From: Pontederia crassipes
Taxonomy: Eukaryota; Streptophyta; Magnoliopsida; Commelinales; Pontederiaceae
DNA: 64,000 nucleotides
Reading direction: 5' to 3'
Assembly: GCA_030549335.1 (NCBI GenBank)
Contig: JAUKPH010000027.1
Location: forward strand, 2,170,001 to 2,234,000
Both the position numbers and the translations under genes were made by a program. This document shows positions 35,801-48,186 of the stretch, in pieces (the first letter of the stretch is position 1; each line of letters opens with the position of its first letter). The notes beneath the pieces were generated by a model that saw only the letters and a list, made by a program, of their open reading frames with translations, was not told the origin of the DNA and made no database searches.

Positions 35801-38142
35801 TATGATGTATAATACAAAAATGTGATGAAAAAAAATCATATAGAATCTTAGACATTCAATACAAATGGATTATTGTAATTTTCTATTTATAAACGATTTT
35901 CATATTTTCTTGTCAATTAGACATTGTCACAAAAATATGCAAAATAATTTTAACGAAAAAGTATATTTCTCGAGCTAGTCTATATTTATATTGCTTAAAA
36001 AATGTCACAAATTGACTAGCCAAGACTTTTGGCATTTATTTACGTCACATAGGGAATAAATAATCAACTTGAATACTTAAAGTAATCAAGACATAAAAAA
36101 ACATTTTTTCAAAAAATTCTCATAAAGAAATTTCATTAAATATGAAATTTAATGATAAATGTGAATACACAGCTACGTTTGTTCAAAATATCAAATGTAT
36201 ATACTATACACATATCCACTTTAAAGTAGTGATATAATAGGACAGTGAGATAAAAAGATTCATTTATGGCAAAAGAAAATTCTGCAAGTCATAATCATTT
36301 TAACTCCTACTTTCATGTTGTTTCAAACTATATCCTTTGGCTTGAACGACTAAGTTATGCAAAGAATTCATTATTCTTTAACTACACGATAAATTATTCC
36401 AATAATCTCAATCCACACAAAAAAAAGATAAGTTTCAATGGCGAAACAACATTATCATTAAACAAAAATTATCATACGATTATATTAACAATTTTTTACT
36501 CAATGCAATCAGGAGTGAAAATTATCGTATTTACCACAAGTGTAGCACATTGTTTTATATATATTAACTTTCCATCATGCTTCTCACGTCGATGTGGATA
36601 GTGTTAGCCCTTTTTAGTATCTATACATTATTTACCGGACTATTATCTCTGTCAAAAACTTATAGCAATTTCTTATTTTGACATGGACAACTTATGTCAT
36701 AGTTGAAGATGACACACATTCTTCAAATAAATATCAAAATATTTGATATTTTCACTAAACATCAAATATGTGTGCAAGCTTACTATACTTATTAAAAATA
36801 AGTAACTATCACATGATCATTCTATAAAAAATATGATCAAGATTCTCTAACTTAACCGTCAAGCTTATCATCACATATAGATGTATAACATATCTGTTGA
36901 AAAAAACTTATATAAGAGTTTTTATTTTATTGAGGATTTCGTTACATCAAGATCGTGAGAATAAAATTTTATGGAGGTCATGTTTTTGCCATGTGTCACA
37001 TATTTCTTTTGACTTTGGCATATTTCAAAGACTCGTTTTTGTTGTGTCATTATCTATGGTAAAAAAATTACATATGAGAAATGAGTTAATTTTTGCATGT
37101 TTTCTTGTCACATATATTTATCAATAATAACATAATAATATTTTTAAGACAGTAATATCGAGATGGTCGTATGCAACCACTCATCTTCCAGTATCCAAAA
37201 ATATAGTTATTATTAATTAAAAATAATATGTTGTGCCAAAGTATATTATTCTAATCATTTTAAAAAATAAACATCCAAAATCATCTAAAAAATATATGAT
37301 GTGAATAACATATCATTTTCAAAAAAATTTGACCAGGACAATCGGGATTTTGTGATGGAAGCTCTTCCTTGCATTTGCAATGTGTCAATTAAAAAATCAT
37401 CACTCCTTCGTCTCGTCACCATGGTAATTAAAAAATGTCATCACATCATGTATAAAAATTTTTGGAGACTGCGTTAACAGTACACCAAATAAGTCCATAG
37501 AGAAAGAGGGGATTGAATTTCCCACTAATAATATTTTTTAATACTTTCCTAGACATGCACATGTCACACACCACTCAACAAAAATTGTTACCATGACCAT
37601 CATATAAATTAGATGCCTTAATCTTATTTCGACTGCTTATGTTTTATAATTTCAAACTTATTTTATCATAAGTTTTATTAAATATGTCATATTCATAATT
37701 CACAAATATTTATGCATTCAAAGCAAATATTACATAAATCACATATATGAATGTATATTATGTACGCAAATAATCATACAATTCATTTATATATAAATGA
37801 ATATTATTTATCATACTCATATAATTAACATAAGCATGATAATAGATATACAAATATAATCACGTATATATCTCTACATTTATGTCACATAATTCTCAAT
37901 CATGTACATAAATACATATCATGCATTCTTGCTAATTAAAACTTTTTTGCATAAATTTTCTATCACATATAAATTATGCAATTCATTTCATGTGTAATAA
38001 AAAAAAATATATGCACATATTTCTATTCATAAAGAAATATAATGTATCATAATTAGTGTCAAAAAAACATATTTTCCTCAATTCTTAACTATTTTTCCGA
38101 GTTTTCTAAAATTCTGTTCCATTTTTCAAAAAAAAGTTCAAC

Positions 38143-38335
38143 TGGCGGGCTGCCGGCCCACGCGCTTTCACCCGTTCACACAGGCACGGCGCAGGGGGCC
38201 TGCGCACGTTCGCGCCAAGCGACGCCGCGCAGTGGGCCACCGCACTGCGTGCAGTGCGCCTGCAGCGGCGCGCGTAGCGGTCCACTGGCCTGCGCACGAC
38301 TGTAGAGAGCTACAGTGTCGGGGGCACCGTAGCAA
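38143..38335. other. GC-rich island in the retrotransposon leader
   Basis: About 190 bp of very high G+C, rich in GCGC/CGCG and GTGCGCAGGCC motifs, inside otherwise A/T-rich sequence. It lies about 500-700 nt downstream of the primer-binding site on the minus strand, the leader position. It contains self-complementary GCACTGC-A-CGCAGTGC. Confidence 0.7.
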
Positions 38336-38837
38336 CTTTTTTTTTTTAAATTAAATGGTGCCATATGAACGTCCATTGTACCTGCTTCATTTTCACGTTT
38401 ATTGTTCATGGCATAAAACAAATTGCACGTAAGTGTCTGGACAGAGAAAACATGATACAAAATAAATGTTTTAGACAACAAAATTGTCAACGTCCAACAC
38501 AGTGTCGCGAGTGGTCAATCATACGTTTTCCTTCGCATGGAACATTTACATGCATAGAGTCACGTCAGCCAAAGAGCGCCTCCACGCATGACAATTCAAG
38601 CGACAATTGCATGGTTTCAAAATTTCGAGATATTGCGGCAAGTAATACATGCATTAACAGTGTATAACATTGCATTAACATGCGTGCACAAACATCGAGT
38701 AACATGCAAATAACGTATCATTATCATATGTTAGTGAAAAAAACAGAGGCCGAACATAAAAACAATTTTTTTTACTCGCACTATTCAATTCAGATACTAA
38801 ATTATAACAAGAAAAAATTATTGAGCTCTCGTATCAA

Positions 38838-39194
38838 TCGAAGAAATTAGTATAAATAAATAGAATGTATTATTGGAATAGTAACAAAAGAACGGATCGT
38901 TGAAGATTTTTTTATATTATTTTTATATCGTTGTCGGGGTACTTGATAGCTAGAAAGGAGAACACTTCTTCGTAATTCAAAATACTTCAGAACAATATCG
39001 AAATCACAACTAGAGTAGCAGCCTGTCGGCGCTCGTCGGATAGCACGATTGACTCATATGAAGTTTCAACTGATTGTCAAATAACTGCTTGTATGCAGTT
39101 TACCAAACTGCATGGCATAAAGATGCATGCAACCGCAACCATGCAGTTGCTTATGCGTGGCAATAGCCCATTAAGGGTGCTCACGTGCCCAACA
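38838..39194 (-). repeat. 5' LTR
   Basis: Partner of 32535-32893, of nearly equal length. A short stretch (ATGCATGCAACCGCAACCATG near 39120) is not matched in the other copy. Confidence 0.85.
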
Positions 39195-39198
39195 CGTC

Positions 39199-42100
39199 CT
39201 TTTTTTGAAAACTATTATAAGAGGAAAAAAATGATAATAAGGAGAAAACAATGGCTCAAAAAGTTGATCATTACTTGTTTAGGATAGTAAAGGAGGAGAA
39301 GGGGAAAATAGGAAAATGCATTCTTCTTCTTTGGTTGAATTTAAGTTAGAAAGAAAAGAAGGAGAAATGAAAGGACTTTCCTCTTTTTTTCACTTCATTA
39401 TGTCATTTTTATTTTCTCTTCAAAAAGGAGTGGAAATGAGAGAAAAGAACTAATTATGATATATTTTCTGTTATGATCACACCTAATTTAAATACAATTA
39501 TATATATGAAGAACATAATTATTCATAGAAAAATATTACTAAACATTTATTTATTTCCTTTCTCTTTAGTTGCTCCATCCAAATAAGGTGAATATTTCAC
39601 TTACACTCTCTTGTTTCCTTTCCCCTAGTTTCCCTTCTGGTCTATTCTTTTTCATTTCCTTTAATGAAATTTGAATCAAACAGATCCTAAAATCAAACCA
39701 ACACAAATAACAAGAATTGAATAGATGCATTATTCGATAGCATTTAAATATCAAAATAAAAATAATATCAATCTTACTCCCTAAGAAACTCAACCCAAAA
39801 TGGATTGATTTAGCTACAAATAATCTTGAATATATAAAATCACAATCTTAATCATCATATCAAAGTTATCTTATTTTTTTTTTGTGTCAGCCTGATTCTA
39901 TAAGAGGCCTCCGATGTTTGAAACTACGAGCGCCCAATTAGAGCTAGGAAGATAAAGTAATAATGATCTTGACTAATATGATAACTACAAAAATCTAACT
40001 CGGGGCTCTTAGTATATATCTGTTGGGTGCTTGAAACTCAATCCTACTAGTTGAGCCAATTAACATTGATTATTATAATTATCTTCTAAAAGAAGTTTGG
40101 AATCACTTATCATAAAAAAATGTAGAAAATAAGAAGATAAAAAGCAGGTCGTCCAACTTTACTTCTTAGCTCAGCTACAAGAACTATTGGCTTCTTTCCC
40201 GTCCTTTTGCAAACCACTTATTTTATACTTCAGGTTTACTCATCTTTTGAAAACCACCTTTTTTGCTAAAATATAGAAGCTTCTTTCCAACAATATCAAT
40301 GGTAAGTAGGTGTCCCACTTGTCCCTAGGTACCCATATTTGAACAAAAGTTTTGAAAGAGTAAATATTTTTTCTCAGTCCTGAAACATAGATAGATAGAC
40401 ATATCATTGACCTTTTACCTAACATAAAAAATGAAAGATTTCATAAAATAGGTAAAGGAAATTACAAATGAGCAATATGGACACATATGATACTAAAGTT
40501 AAAAATCCAAGAATTTGAAAGAAAGTTAAAACCAATTTCTAAAAAGGATTAAAATGATAGCTATTTTGGGATTATTGAAAAGTTATCTAAATTAAATTGT
40601 AAATGCTAAACTAGAAGCTCAAAGAGTTTATCTATCAATGAGGAAGGTTCTTCTAGGAGTTGGGGTTCATTTAATTTAATTATGGATGGAATGAACAAGT
40701 TATCATTAAATGTCAATTTTAACTCAACCTGAAATAATCTGTTTTCACAGCTTAATTAATCCAGAACTAATTATCATACTCTCATATGATTGATTAGCTA
40801 AGTTGAATTAGAAAAGCTCCTGACTGAAATCAAGTCAACATTAAGCTTAAAATCAAGTTCCTTGTTGAATTTTAGTAATGTAATGAAATCTGAAACGATA
40901 ACTTTAAATATCACTTTGAAAATGAGGAAAATGCTTCAATCAACTAAATAGGGATGAAATCAATCCAATATTGCTGAAAATGCTCCTTGGTTTATCTCTA
41001 AACTACAAGAGAATTTTGCTTTGATATGAAAGAAAATAAATATTTTTAATGATGCAGTAAGAGATTCCTTCCAATGCATAATCCACTTATTTAATTTCTA
41101 TGTGCAGTTGTTAATACAAGAACCAAAGATGTTTGAGAACATTTTGGGCATCCAAATCTTCGAGCCATCCAAAAAATTAGAAGAGTTGAAGATTATTGCG
41201 GTATTGAAATATTTTAAATAGTTTTCCATAATTAAATCATCCAAAACATTAAGAAAACTTCTATCACCACATGATGTAAATCAAAGAGCATATAAAATCA
41301 TCTAAACATAAAATCACCATTTATTCTATTTTCATTATATTAATCAAGATATGAATCCATCATTAAGTACTACCTAATCACAACAAGTTCATCGTCATCT
41401 CAGATAGCATTAAAAATATAAAATCAAAGCTTAATATAAACAATTTCATAGGCATCATGAAGCTTTGATTTGGGATCAAACAATTTAGTTTAAAATTATT
41501 AAACATCCAAGACTAATTATAGCAACTTAGTGAAGTCTAAACATGCTTATGGACATAACAAACACATGAGAAAGCATATCAATGAATACACACACACACA
41601 TACACATATCAACTAGACATACATATACATGCATGCATACACATATATATGACAAAATCTACAAATTGAATCTTGTTTGATCTTTTCCCTTAAATTAGTC
41701 ATAAGAGCAATAATATCAATAATAAGAGATCAATGTAGGAGATCAAAATAAAGAATTAAATATGCTTCCATCCTCATGAACACATTTTTAGCCAATTTAT
41801 TCTTCCTTTACATTGTTCAAGTTCTTTCCGTTCCTCCTTATATTTCATTCTCTTCCCCCCTTTGCACACCAGCCACTTCTCCTTCGCCTTAAGAATAACC
41901 TCAGAAGGAAGCATAAGCACCAAGTGAGAGAGATGTGTGAGAGATTTTTGCTAAAAATAAAAAAAAGAAAGTAGGGGATTGGGATCAAATAGAGATGGAA
42001 GGGTGTGATGGGTATTATTTCATCCCGAAATCATCAAATGTGAAGAATTTTTCAAAGTTCCAATTAATAAATTTTAAATTTGGAGGGAAAACTATTAAAT

Positions 42101-43441
42101 ATGCCTTTTTTTCAAATTTTGGAGTGAAAGCTTACACATCCAATCGAACATCAATCTTTTTTCTTTTTTTTTTAAATTGAGATATCAAACAACAACGACA
42201 CTAGAGCAGCGATCGGAGAGCAATGGAGATTGACTAAATCAACAACAAGAGGCGACACAACATCTCGGCGTTGACGTGCTCCCAAAGGTTGATTGCAGCG
42301 GCGAAGACGAAAAGGCTGAGTATATTAACAGCAAAATAGAGCGGCGTGATGAGGTTGATGGAAGCAGAGGTGCGGTTGAATGAAGCAGCAACGAGGAAAG
42401 AGTTCAATGAGGGGAGAGGTACGAGAGAGAAATGTTGCATAGGATTTTAATCGAGAGGAAGAGAGAATTGGCGTGGCTAAACTAGTCAATTTAGATTTTA
42501 TTTTTTAAACCAGTGTTGAACCACACGAATCATGCATGAAGTGCTCGATCGTCGATCCATAATCAGACGACAAGAATGGTAGCACGTTGCTACCGAGTTC
42601 ACCTTGTAGTATCCCAATTGATCCCTTAATTTATGAATTCAACTATCTATTGGAATTAAGCTTGAATGAACTTTTTCAGTTGCCAAATATTATCGTGAAC
42701 TTTTGCTTGGAGACATGTTGTAAGAACCACCCATGTGGGATTGGATAGTCTCATTGTGAAATGGTCCGGCCACACAGTGGAAAAGGGTTGGATCGATTAT
42801 GATTGAACCATTCTGCGACCGGTCCACTAATAATAAAGAGAAAAGAAGAAGTAAATTGTGTACTTTCTGAATATTGGCGAGAAAGAAGTTATGATTGTGG
42901 ATTTGCCTTTGGGGCCTTCTTTATCTCTTCTCTCTTTTCTTAAACTTTTTTGTGTTTGTTTTTTTTTCCAATTTGTAATTATATATTCATCTCTTTTAAT
43001 TAATTTATGTTCAGGAAAATAATCTTTAAGGCATATTTTAATTAACTTTTATATGTTTATTTATACTACTTAGCATATTTAAAATATTAATGGATGATAT
43101 GATTTGTGAATAACTCTTAAGCTTTTTATGTATAACTATATCACTTTCATTTTATTTTCATATTATCTTGTTCCACCATTAAGTCCGATTGATTTAATCG
43201 GGTCGATGTTCAATCTGGTTATAAAAGAAGATTGTTCCGCTTTTATGTTGCTTGATGTCGTTTTTTTTTCATGATGACTTTTCATGGTATCATTGTATTC
43301 TCCAAACAAATAATAATAATGTATAAAATGATTCCTCTCTCATCCATTTCATTCATATTATATAGGCCTCGAACTATCGTGTCAACTACTTAGGCCCATC
43401 TTTAAAGTGCAAGATTTGATTTGTTTTCCATTTTTGCTTTA
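39199..43441. other. AT-rich intergenic DNA with a possible MITE and an unassigned 68-codon frame
   Basis: 39255-39690 has purine-rich and pyrimidine-rich halves that are roughly complementary (AGGAGAAGGGGAAAATAGG versus CCTTTCCCCTAGTTTCCC), suggesting a worn MITE. The minus-strand frame at 42234-42440 has a hydrophobic core (LYFAVNILSLFVFAAA) in GC-richer DNA. It could be a captured exon, but I do not recognise it. A CA/TA-rich tract lies at 41585-41655. No other gene was found. Confidence 0.4.
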
Positions 43442-43740
43442 CACTACAAGAAAATAAAAAATTTTCGACGAATCATTTCTGACGGATTAGTATCCGCCGT
43501 AATCTCAGACGAATTTTGCAACGGAACACTAAATCTTTCGCAAATAATGACTAAAATAAAATTCGTCAGGAAAAAAATAGCGACGACTCAATTTCCTTCG
43601 CAAATACGACGGCTCAATTTAATATTTTTGTGGTGTTTTTGGCTGCACACATATGAAATATACTTTATTTTATTATTGATAAACTTAATCTATAATCACT
43701 CATTGATTAAACAACTTCATATGTATGGACGTAAAAAATA
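43383..43740 (+). repeat. Repeat copy 1 (paralogous to 45433-45620), interrupted by a CACTA MITE
   Basis: CAACTACTTAGGCCCATCTTT here matches CAACTATAAGGCCCATCTTT at 45435. After the insertion, GCACACATATGAAATATACT matches CCACACATATGAAATATACT at 45531. A related inverted piece (AACTTCATATGTATGGACGT / GCTTCATATGTGTGGAGT) recurs at 43708 and 43869. Confidence 0.65.
43442..43635. mobile_element. CACTA-type MITE, 194 bp
   Basis: It begins CACTACAAGAAAATA and ends, on the opposite strand, CACCACAAAAATATTA. Sub-terminal motifs (TTTCGACGAATC, CTGACGGATTAG, CGCAAATACGACGG) resemble CACTA sub-terminal repeats. The uninterrupted paralogue near 45.5 kb supports the insertion. The adjacent 3-bp flanks (TTA, TTT) do not match perfectly. 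Confidence 0.65.
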
Positions 43741-44344
43741 TCCACATCTATAATTTTTTTTTTAAATTACTAATGCCACTCATCTTTATTTCCGCTTTCA
43801 GGAACAATTTTTTGTTGATTTGTCCTGTGAAACTTTTATTGTATTAGAATACTGATTGATTAAAGAGCTTCATATGTGTGGAGTAAAAATGATCCACATA
43901 TATATATTTATTGAAAGTACTGATGTCCCTCATCATTATTTCCATTTTTTTACCTATTTGTCCTTTGAACCTTTTATTATATTAGAACACTTAAAAACAA
44001 ACATTGTTACTGAGTAAAAAACATTTATTTTCTCCAACTTTCTAGTTCCAAATCTGAAAAGCCAAAAAATTTATTTTCTCTACAATATATTCAGACTACT
44101 ACTGTAGTACTCGATATAAAATAAAATAAAAACTGGAATATAAACTTCCATTCATAATGGTACCTTACAGAAAAATGAATCTTTTATATTTTTTTTATAT
44201 AACATGATTAAGAAATTATTTTTAATCATGAATTCATTATATAGTTCGAAATTCATGGTTATTTATATTCTTTTAAATTAAAAATATAATTTAACTATTT
44301 TATTTTTGTTAGTAATATTCATAATATGAAGAATGAAAAGTCCC

Positions 44345-44375
<31 letters not shown>

Positions 44376-45006
44376 AAAAAAATCATGTTAGTAATGTTTT
44401 ACAATGAAAAAGTTATGGCTCCTATTCTTTTACATACTATCTCATTAGGAGCTAGTTCACATTTAAATAATTGTATGATAATATATATAATTAGCCTACA
44501 TGTTATCCTTGTATCATCACACTGATACTACGTACTCTATGTTGCTATTATTTAAAAATGATATTTCGAATATTATATTTTATATAGGGGGTCTCATAAT
44601 AACACATGAAATTTTTTTTTTTTGTAAAGTCTACTTGTAAAAAGATTGTCCTAGTTCATTTCTTCACTTATATGATGTTTCACTTGTCTGTCATCAGGAA
44701 CTGCTTGTTATAATGAAAACTTGAAAGCGAAATGGAGAAAGAGAAAAAAAGTAGCTACATTCATCCCAATTAGAGGTCTTAAGTGATAAAAAATACAAAT
44801 ATAAAGCACTTGAAATATAAAAAGATTAAATAATTAAAATATTATTTTTATAGGTTAAAATAAAATATTATATATTTTTTATACTAAGCTAACTTCGACC
44901 AAAATTAATAGGGTTTGATAGAATTTGGAACAGGGTCGTGTTCAATATGAACATTTCTACAATTGATACATTAATCAAAGGAAACTAAAAATAAGGAAAA
45001 AACAAT

Positions 45007-45010
<4 letters not shown>
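43741..45010. other. AT-rich DNA with a poly-C/poly-A tract
   Basis: No gene. 44342-44365 is 24 consecutive C, followed directly by 17 A (44366-44382). The rest is unrecognised A/T-rich DNA. Confidence 0.7.

Positions 45011-45062
<52 letters not shown>
45011..45062. repeat. (TA)n microsatellite
   Basis: About 26 uninterrupted TA units. Confidence 0.97.
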
Positions 45063-45066
<4 letters not shown>

Positions 45067-45432
45067 GAAGCTTTATTCTTTTACATTAACATAAATGTTA
45101 CTTAGTAATCATTTTGGTTAGTATGAAGAATAAAATAGTTAAAATGAATATTACCGAATTGATTATGCTATTTTGAACATAAGAATAATTAACTAGTGAA
45201 TTTATACTTGTCCGGATGATGCATGTGTAATATTATGGACATAAGGTGATCTTGACGTAATAGCTATCTCCTCCTTTTCACTGAACAAACGAAGTGAGAT
45301 TTAGTCCCAATAATACGTTTATTAGAGAGGCAGAAAAGGGTTGAGTCAACCGTTGTGTCCACATATTTTCCCATGTTTTCTCCATTCTATACAAATTAAT
45401 TTATTAATTGGGAAATAGAGAAAATATTGTAC

Positions 45433-45620
45433 GTCAACTATAAGGCCCATCTTTCAAAATGGAAAATTCTATTTCCTCCTTTTTTTTTAATTTTGCTGAG
45501 GTTGAGGATTATGTTGAGTGTTTTTCACTCCACACATATGAAATATACTTTATTTCAACATCAAAGATTAAGATAGAAACTTCATTCACATATATTTTCA
45601 TCATTAAAAGATTGGCGAAG
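45433..45620 (+). repeat. Repeat copy 2 (paralogous to 43383-43740)
   Basis: Carries the same GGCCCATCTTT and CACACATATGAAATATACTT landmarks without the CACTA insertion. Family not identified. Confidence 0.65.
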
Positions 45621-45952
45621 AAAACATGCATTAAGCACATGATTCTTGTGCAACTGAAGAAAAAGAGCACGTGAGTCATGTACATTTTCTTTTTCCTTTT
45701 TTTTTTTTTGATAGTTAGCTCAAGAAAATCTTTGATGACTCCAAGATTTGCTACGTACGATGAATTTATAAAAGGTTTCTAATGTCTACAAGTTTAGATC
45801 CACCAAAGAAGAAAAGACGAATTGGCAATTTTTAAAGCGTTCCAAGAAATATATTAAGTTCCTTAGAAATTATCGTCGTATATAAAAAAAGCATAAGAAA
45901 TTCGTCTTTACATACCATGCACTTGCAGTTCATTAATGTCGATGACATATAA

Positions 45953-46044
45953 CATACAAAAAGTCGCGGAAAATGTTACGCGAAGTCAATGACATGGACA
46001 TACAAAAAGTCGCGGAAAATGTTACGCGAAGTCAATGACATGGA
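45953..46044. repeat. 46-bp perfect tandem duplication
   Basis: The unit starting CATACAAAAAGTCGCGGAAA occurs at 45953-45998 and 45999-46044. Confidence 0.95.
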
Positions 46045-46104
46045 CATGGGTGTGGTTTTATATGCTCAACGGTCAATAGTTCATGTGCAGCTTGTTCACG
46101 TCAA

Positions 46105-46281
46105 AAAAGTGAGTTCTCACTTATGCGGAGCTGTAAAAGTGAGTTCTCACTTATGCGGAGCTGTTCCTTCTTCTTCTTCTTCTTCTTCTTCTTCTTCTTC
46201 TTCTTCTTCTTCTTCTTCTTCTTCTTCTTCTTCTTCTTCTTCTTCTTCTTCTTCTTCTTCTTCTTCTTCTTCTTCTTCTTC
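46105..46281. repeat. 29-bp tandem duplication followed by (TTC)38
   Basis: AAAGTGAGTTCTCACTTATG plus CGGAGCTGT occurs twice (about 46106 and 46135). 46168-46281 is 38 uninterrupted TTC units. Poly-Ser and poly-Phe open frames across it are artefacts. Confidence 0.95.
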
Positions 46282-46739
46282 GTTAGGTTTTTATCATTCT
46301 CTTTGTTAGGTTGATGTCATATTAAGGTGATTGAGACTTGAAAAGTATCAAATAATGCTCGAAACTTTTTCAACTCACTCTTTTTATAAGTTTGCCTTTT
46401 CTTTCTGACGCCCAGCAGCTAAATAGAAAAAAAAAGAAAATGAAAGAAAAAAGAGAAGAGTTTGAGACAGAACAGGAGAAAGAAAAATAAAAGGTTAAAC
46501 TTGAAACAAATAAGTAGACAGGGATGTCCACATACGAATACAACGACCCACAGGGACACCACGACATTTTTTCTATGACAAAATCAGTTGGAAAATCTAA
46601 TATTCGATTGACACGATGTCGTTGGAAAAACGTTCGTTGAAATTTCCGGTGTACTAACATGTCGAAAGTTCTGAGAGACGGACACTCTTCAAAAGTTTTG
46701 ACGGGAGTTACTCGTCAAAACTTACGATGTGAGGTCGGA

Positions 46740-47085
46740 TCTGGGCGAGAGAAGGGCCTCCGAAGCTGCCCGTGAGAGACACCGAGAAAGTGAGAGAGGA
46801 AGAGGGAGAGAGAGGGAGAGAGTGATATCGAGAGAGGGAATGAGAGAGGGAGAGTGACGATGAGAGAGGGAGTGCAAGCGGCCAAATTTGACGTCTTGTG
46901 GTCGGATCCAATTGCAAGCGGCTCGATCCGACTATAAACAATCCGATGGCCAGATTTAACTGCTTCGACCGAATCCGGCAAAGAGAGAGGGAGGAATTAT
47001 CAGGGTCTTTGGAGCTTCTAGAGCCGAGGGTTGTTGGAGTCACCTATGAAAGAGATCGAGAGAGAGTGAAGGAGAGAGAAATTTA
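46740..47085. repeat. GA-rich region with repeated GGTCGGATC motifs
   Basis: Dense AGAGAGGGAG repeats (about 46790-46870) are followed by CGGATCCAATTGCAAGCGG and CCGACTATAAACAATCCGA. It is probably the interior of the CACTA-like remnant whose end is at 48186. No gene is supported. Confidence 0.5.
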
Positions 47086-47254
47086 GGTAAGTGTTTTATG
47101 AATATATGTAGCAAAAAACATATCTAATTTAGCTAATGAGAGAGGGACAGAGACAATGATAGAGGGACAATCAATAAATAATATAAAATATTTTTAATAT
47201 AAATTTAATACATATGGTTACCATCTTCAGTAATTTCAAAAGCATTAATCGTCG

Positions 47255-48110
47255 TATTTGAATTTATATTAAAATATTATATATAATATATTGACATACA
47301 AATATTATTTTAATATTAAGGTTTAACTCCGAATACTATGATCGTAAAAAAATTTAATATTAAAATAATAATATGTATGCCAATATACTATATATAATAT
47401 TATAATATATTTTAATATAAAGTCAAATACTTTTGTGTGCCGCCTTCGGAACTACCGACGGATGAACATCCGTCGATAATTCTGAAAGTTTCGACCATCT
47501 AAAACCTTAATATTAAATAATAATGTGTATGCCAATATATTATATATAATATTATAATATTTTTTAATATAAATTCAAATATTGATGGGTACCACTTTCG
47601 CAATTTAGTAATTTCGAAGGACATGACCATCGAAAATCTTAATATTAAAATAATAACCTATATGCGAATATCTAAATATAATATTTTCATATAAATTCTA
47701 ATATCAACGAGTACCGTCTTCGAAATTATCGATAAATTTTCATCTGTCCGTAATTTTGAAGGCCACGATTGTCGAAAACCTTAATATTAAAATAATAACC
47801 AATATGCCAATATATTATATATAATTTATAATATATTTTAATATAAGTTCAGTTATCATCTAGTATTGCTTTCAAAATTATTGATGAATATATCGATAAT
47901 TTCGAAAGCCACCACCATCAAAGACCTTAATATTAAATAATAATATATGTGCCAATATATTATATATAATGTTATAATGTATTTTAATAAATTTAAATAC
48001 CGATGGGTATTTGTCGATAATTCCAAAAGCTCCAGGCGTTGATAAAATATTGATGAATTCTACCATCGGTAATAGCTACCGTGCCTTGCCCATCGATATT
48101 TCTGAAGTAT
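47255..48110. repeat. Sub-terminal repeat array of about 145 bp units with a large inverted repeat
   Basis: CTTAATATTAAAATAATAA-type starts occur near 47352, 47507, 47638, 47781 and 47927. Each is followed by ATGCCAATATATTATATATA and then a CGATGGGTACC / TTTCGAAATTACCGA segment. The first unit is facing an inverted partner: 47255-47330 is complementary to 47352-47428 with a loop of about 20 bp. Such arrays are typical of CACTA sub-terminal regions. Confidence 0.7.
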
Positions 48111-48186
48111 ACTTCCTCTCGCCACAAATTTCATAAAAAATGCAAATGAAAATTGACTATCGGAAATACAAAATTTTATTGTAGTG
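48111..48186 (-). mobile_element. CACTA element terminus (right end)
   Basis: The sequence ends TTTTATTGTAGTG (48174-48186), the reverse complement of CACTACAATAAAA, directly after the sub-terminal array. The matching left end was not found with confidence. Confidence 0.55.

Larger units (their letters stand above)
32531..39198 (-). mobile_element. LTR retrotransposon without recognisable coding region (LARD-like)
   Basis: The element is 32535-39194 on the minus strand. Its 5' LTR is 38838-39194 (357 bp) and its 3' LTR 32535-32893 (359 bp). Both begin TGTTGGRCACGTGAGC on the minus strand and end CTTCCA or CTTCGA. Just inside the 5' LTR the minus strand reads TTGATACGAGAGCTC (38823-38837), close to the initiator-Met primer-binding site. 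Just before the 3' LTR lies the purine tract AGTGGGAGAA (32894-32903). CGTC directly flanks both ends (32531-32534, 39195-39198). The 5.9-kb interior has no long frame or recognisable gag/pol motif on either strand. It is either a large non-autonomous derivative or extremely decayed. The LTRs differ at many positions, so the insertion is old. Confidence 0.8.

Noticed and set aside
45989-46314. Poly-serine and poly-phenylalanine open frames
   Set aside because: Both are translations of (TTC)38 and adjacent duplications.
43442-48186. One single CACTA element from CACTACAAG to TTGTAGTG
   Set aside because: The left sequence closes with its own inverted end at 43635 and the paralogous repeat at 45.4 kb lies between, so these are better read as two separate CACTA pieces; flanking triplets also differ (TTA, GAA).
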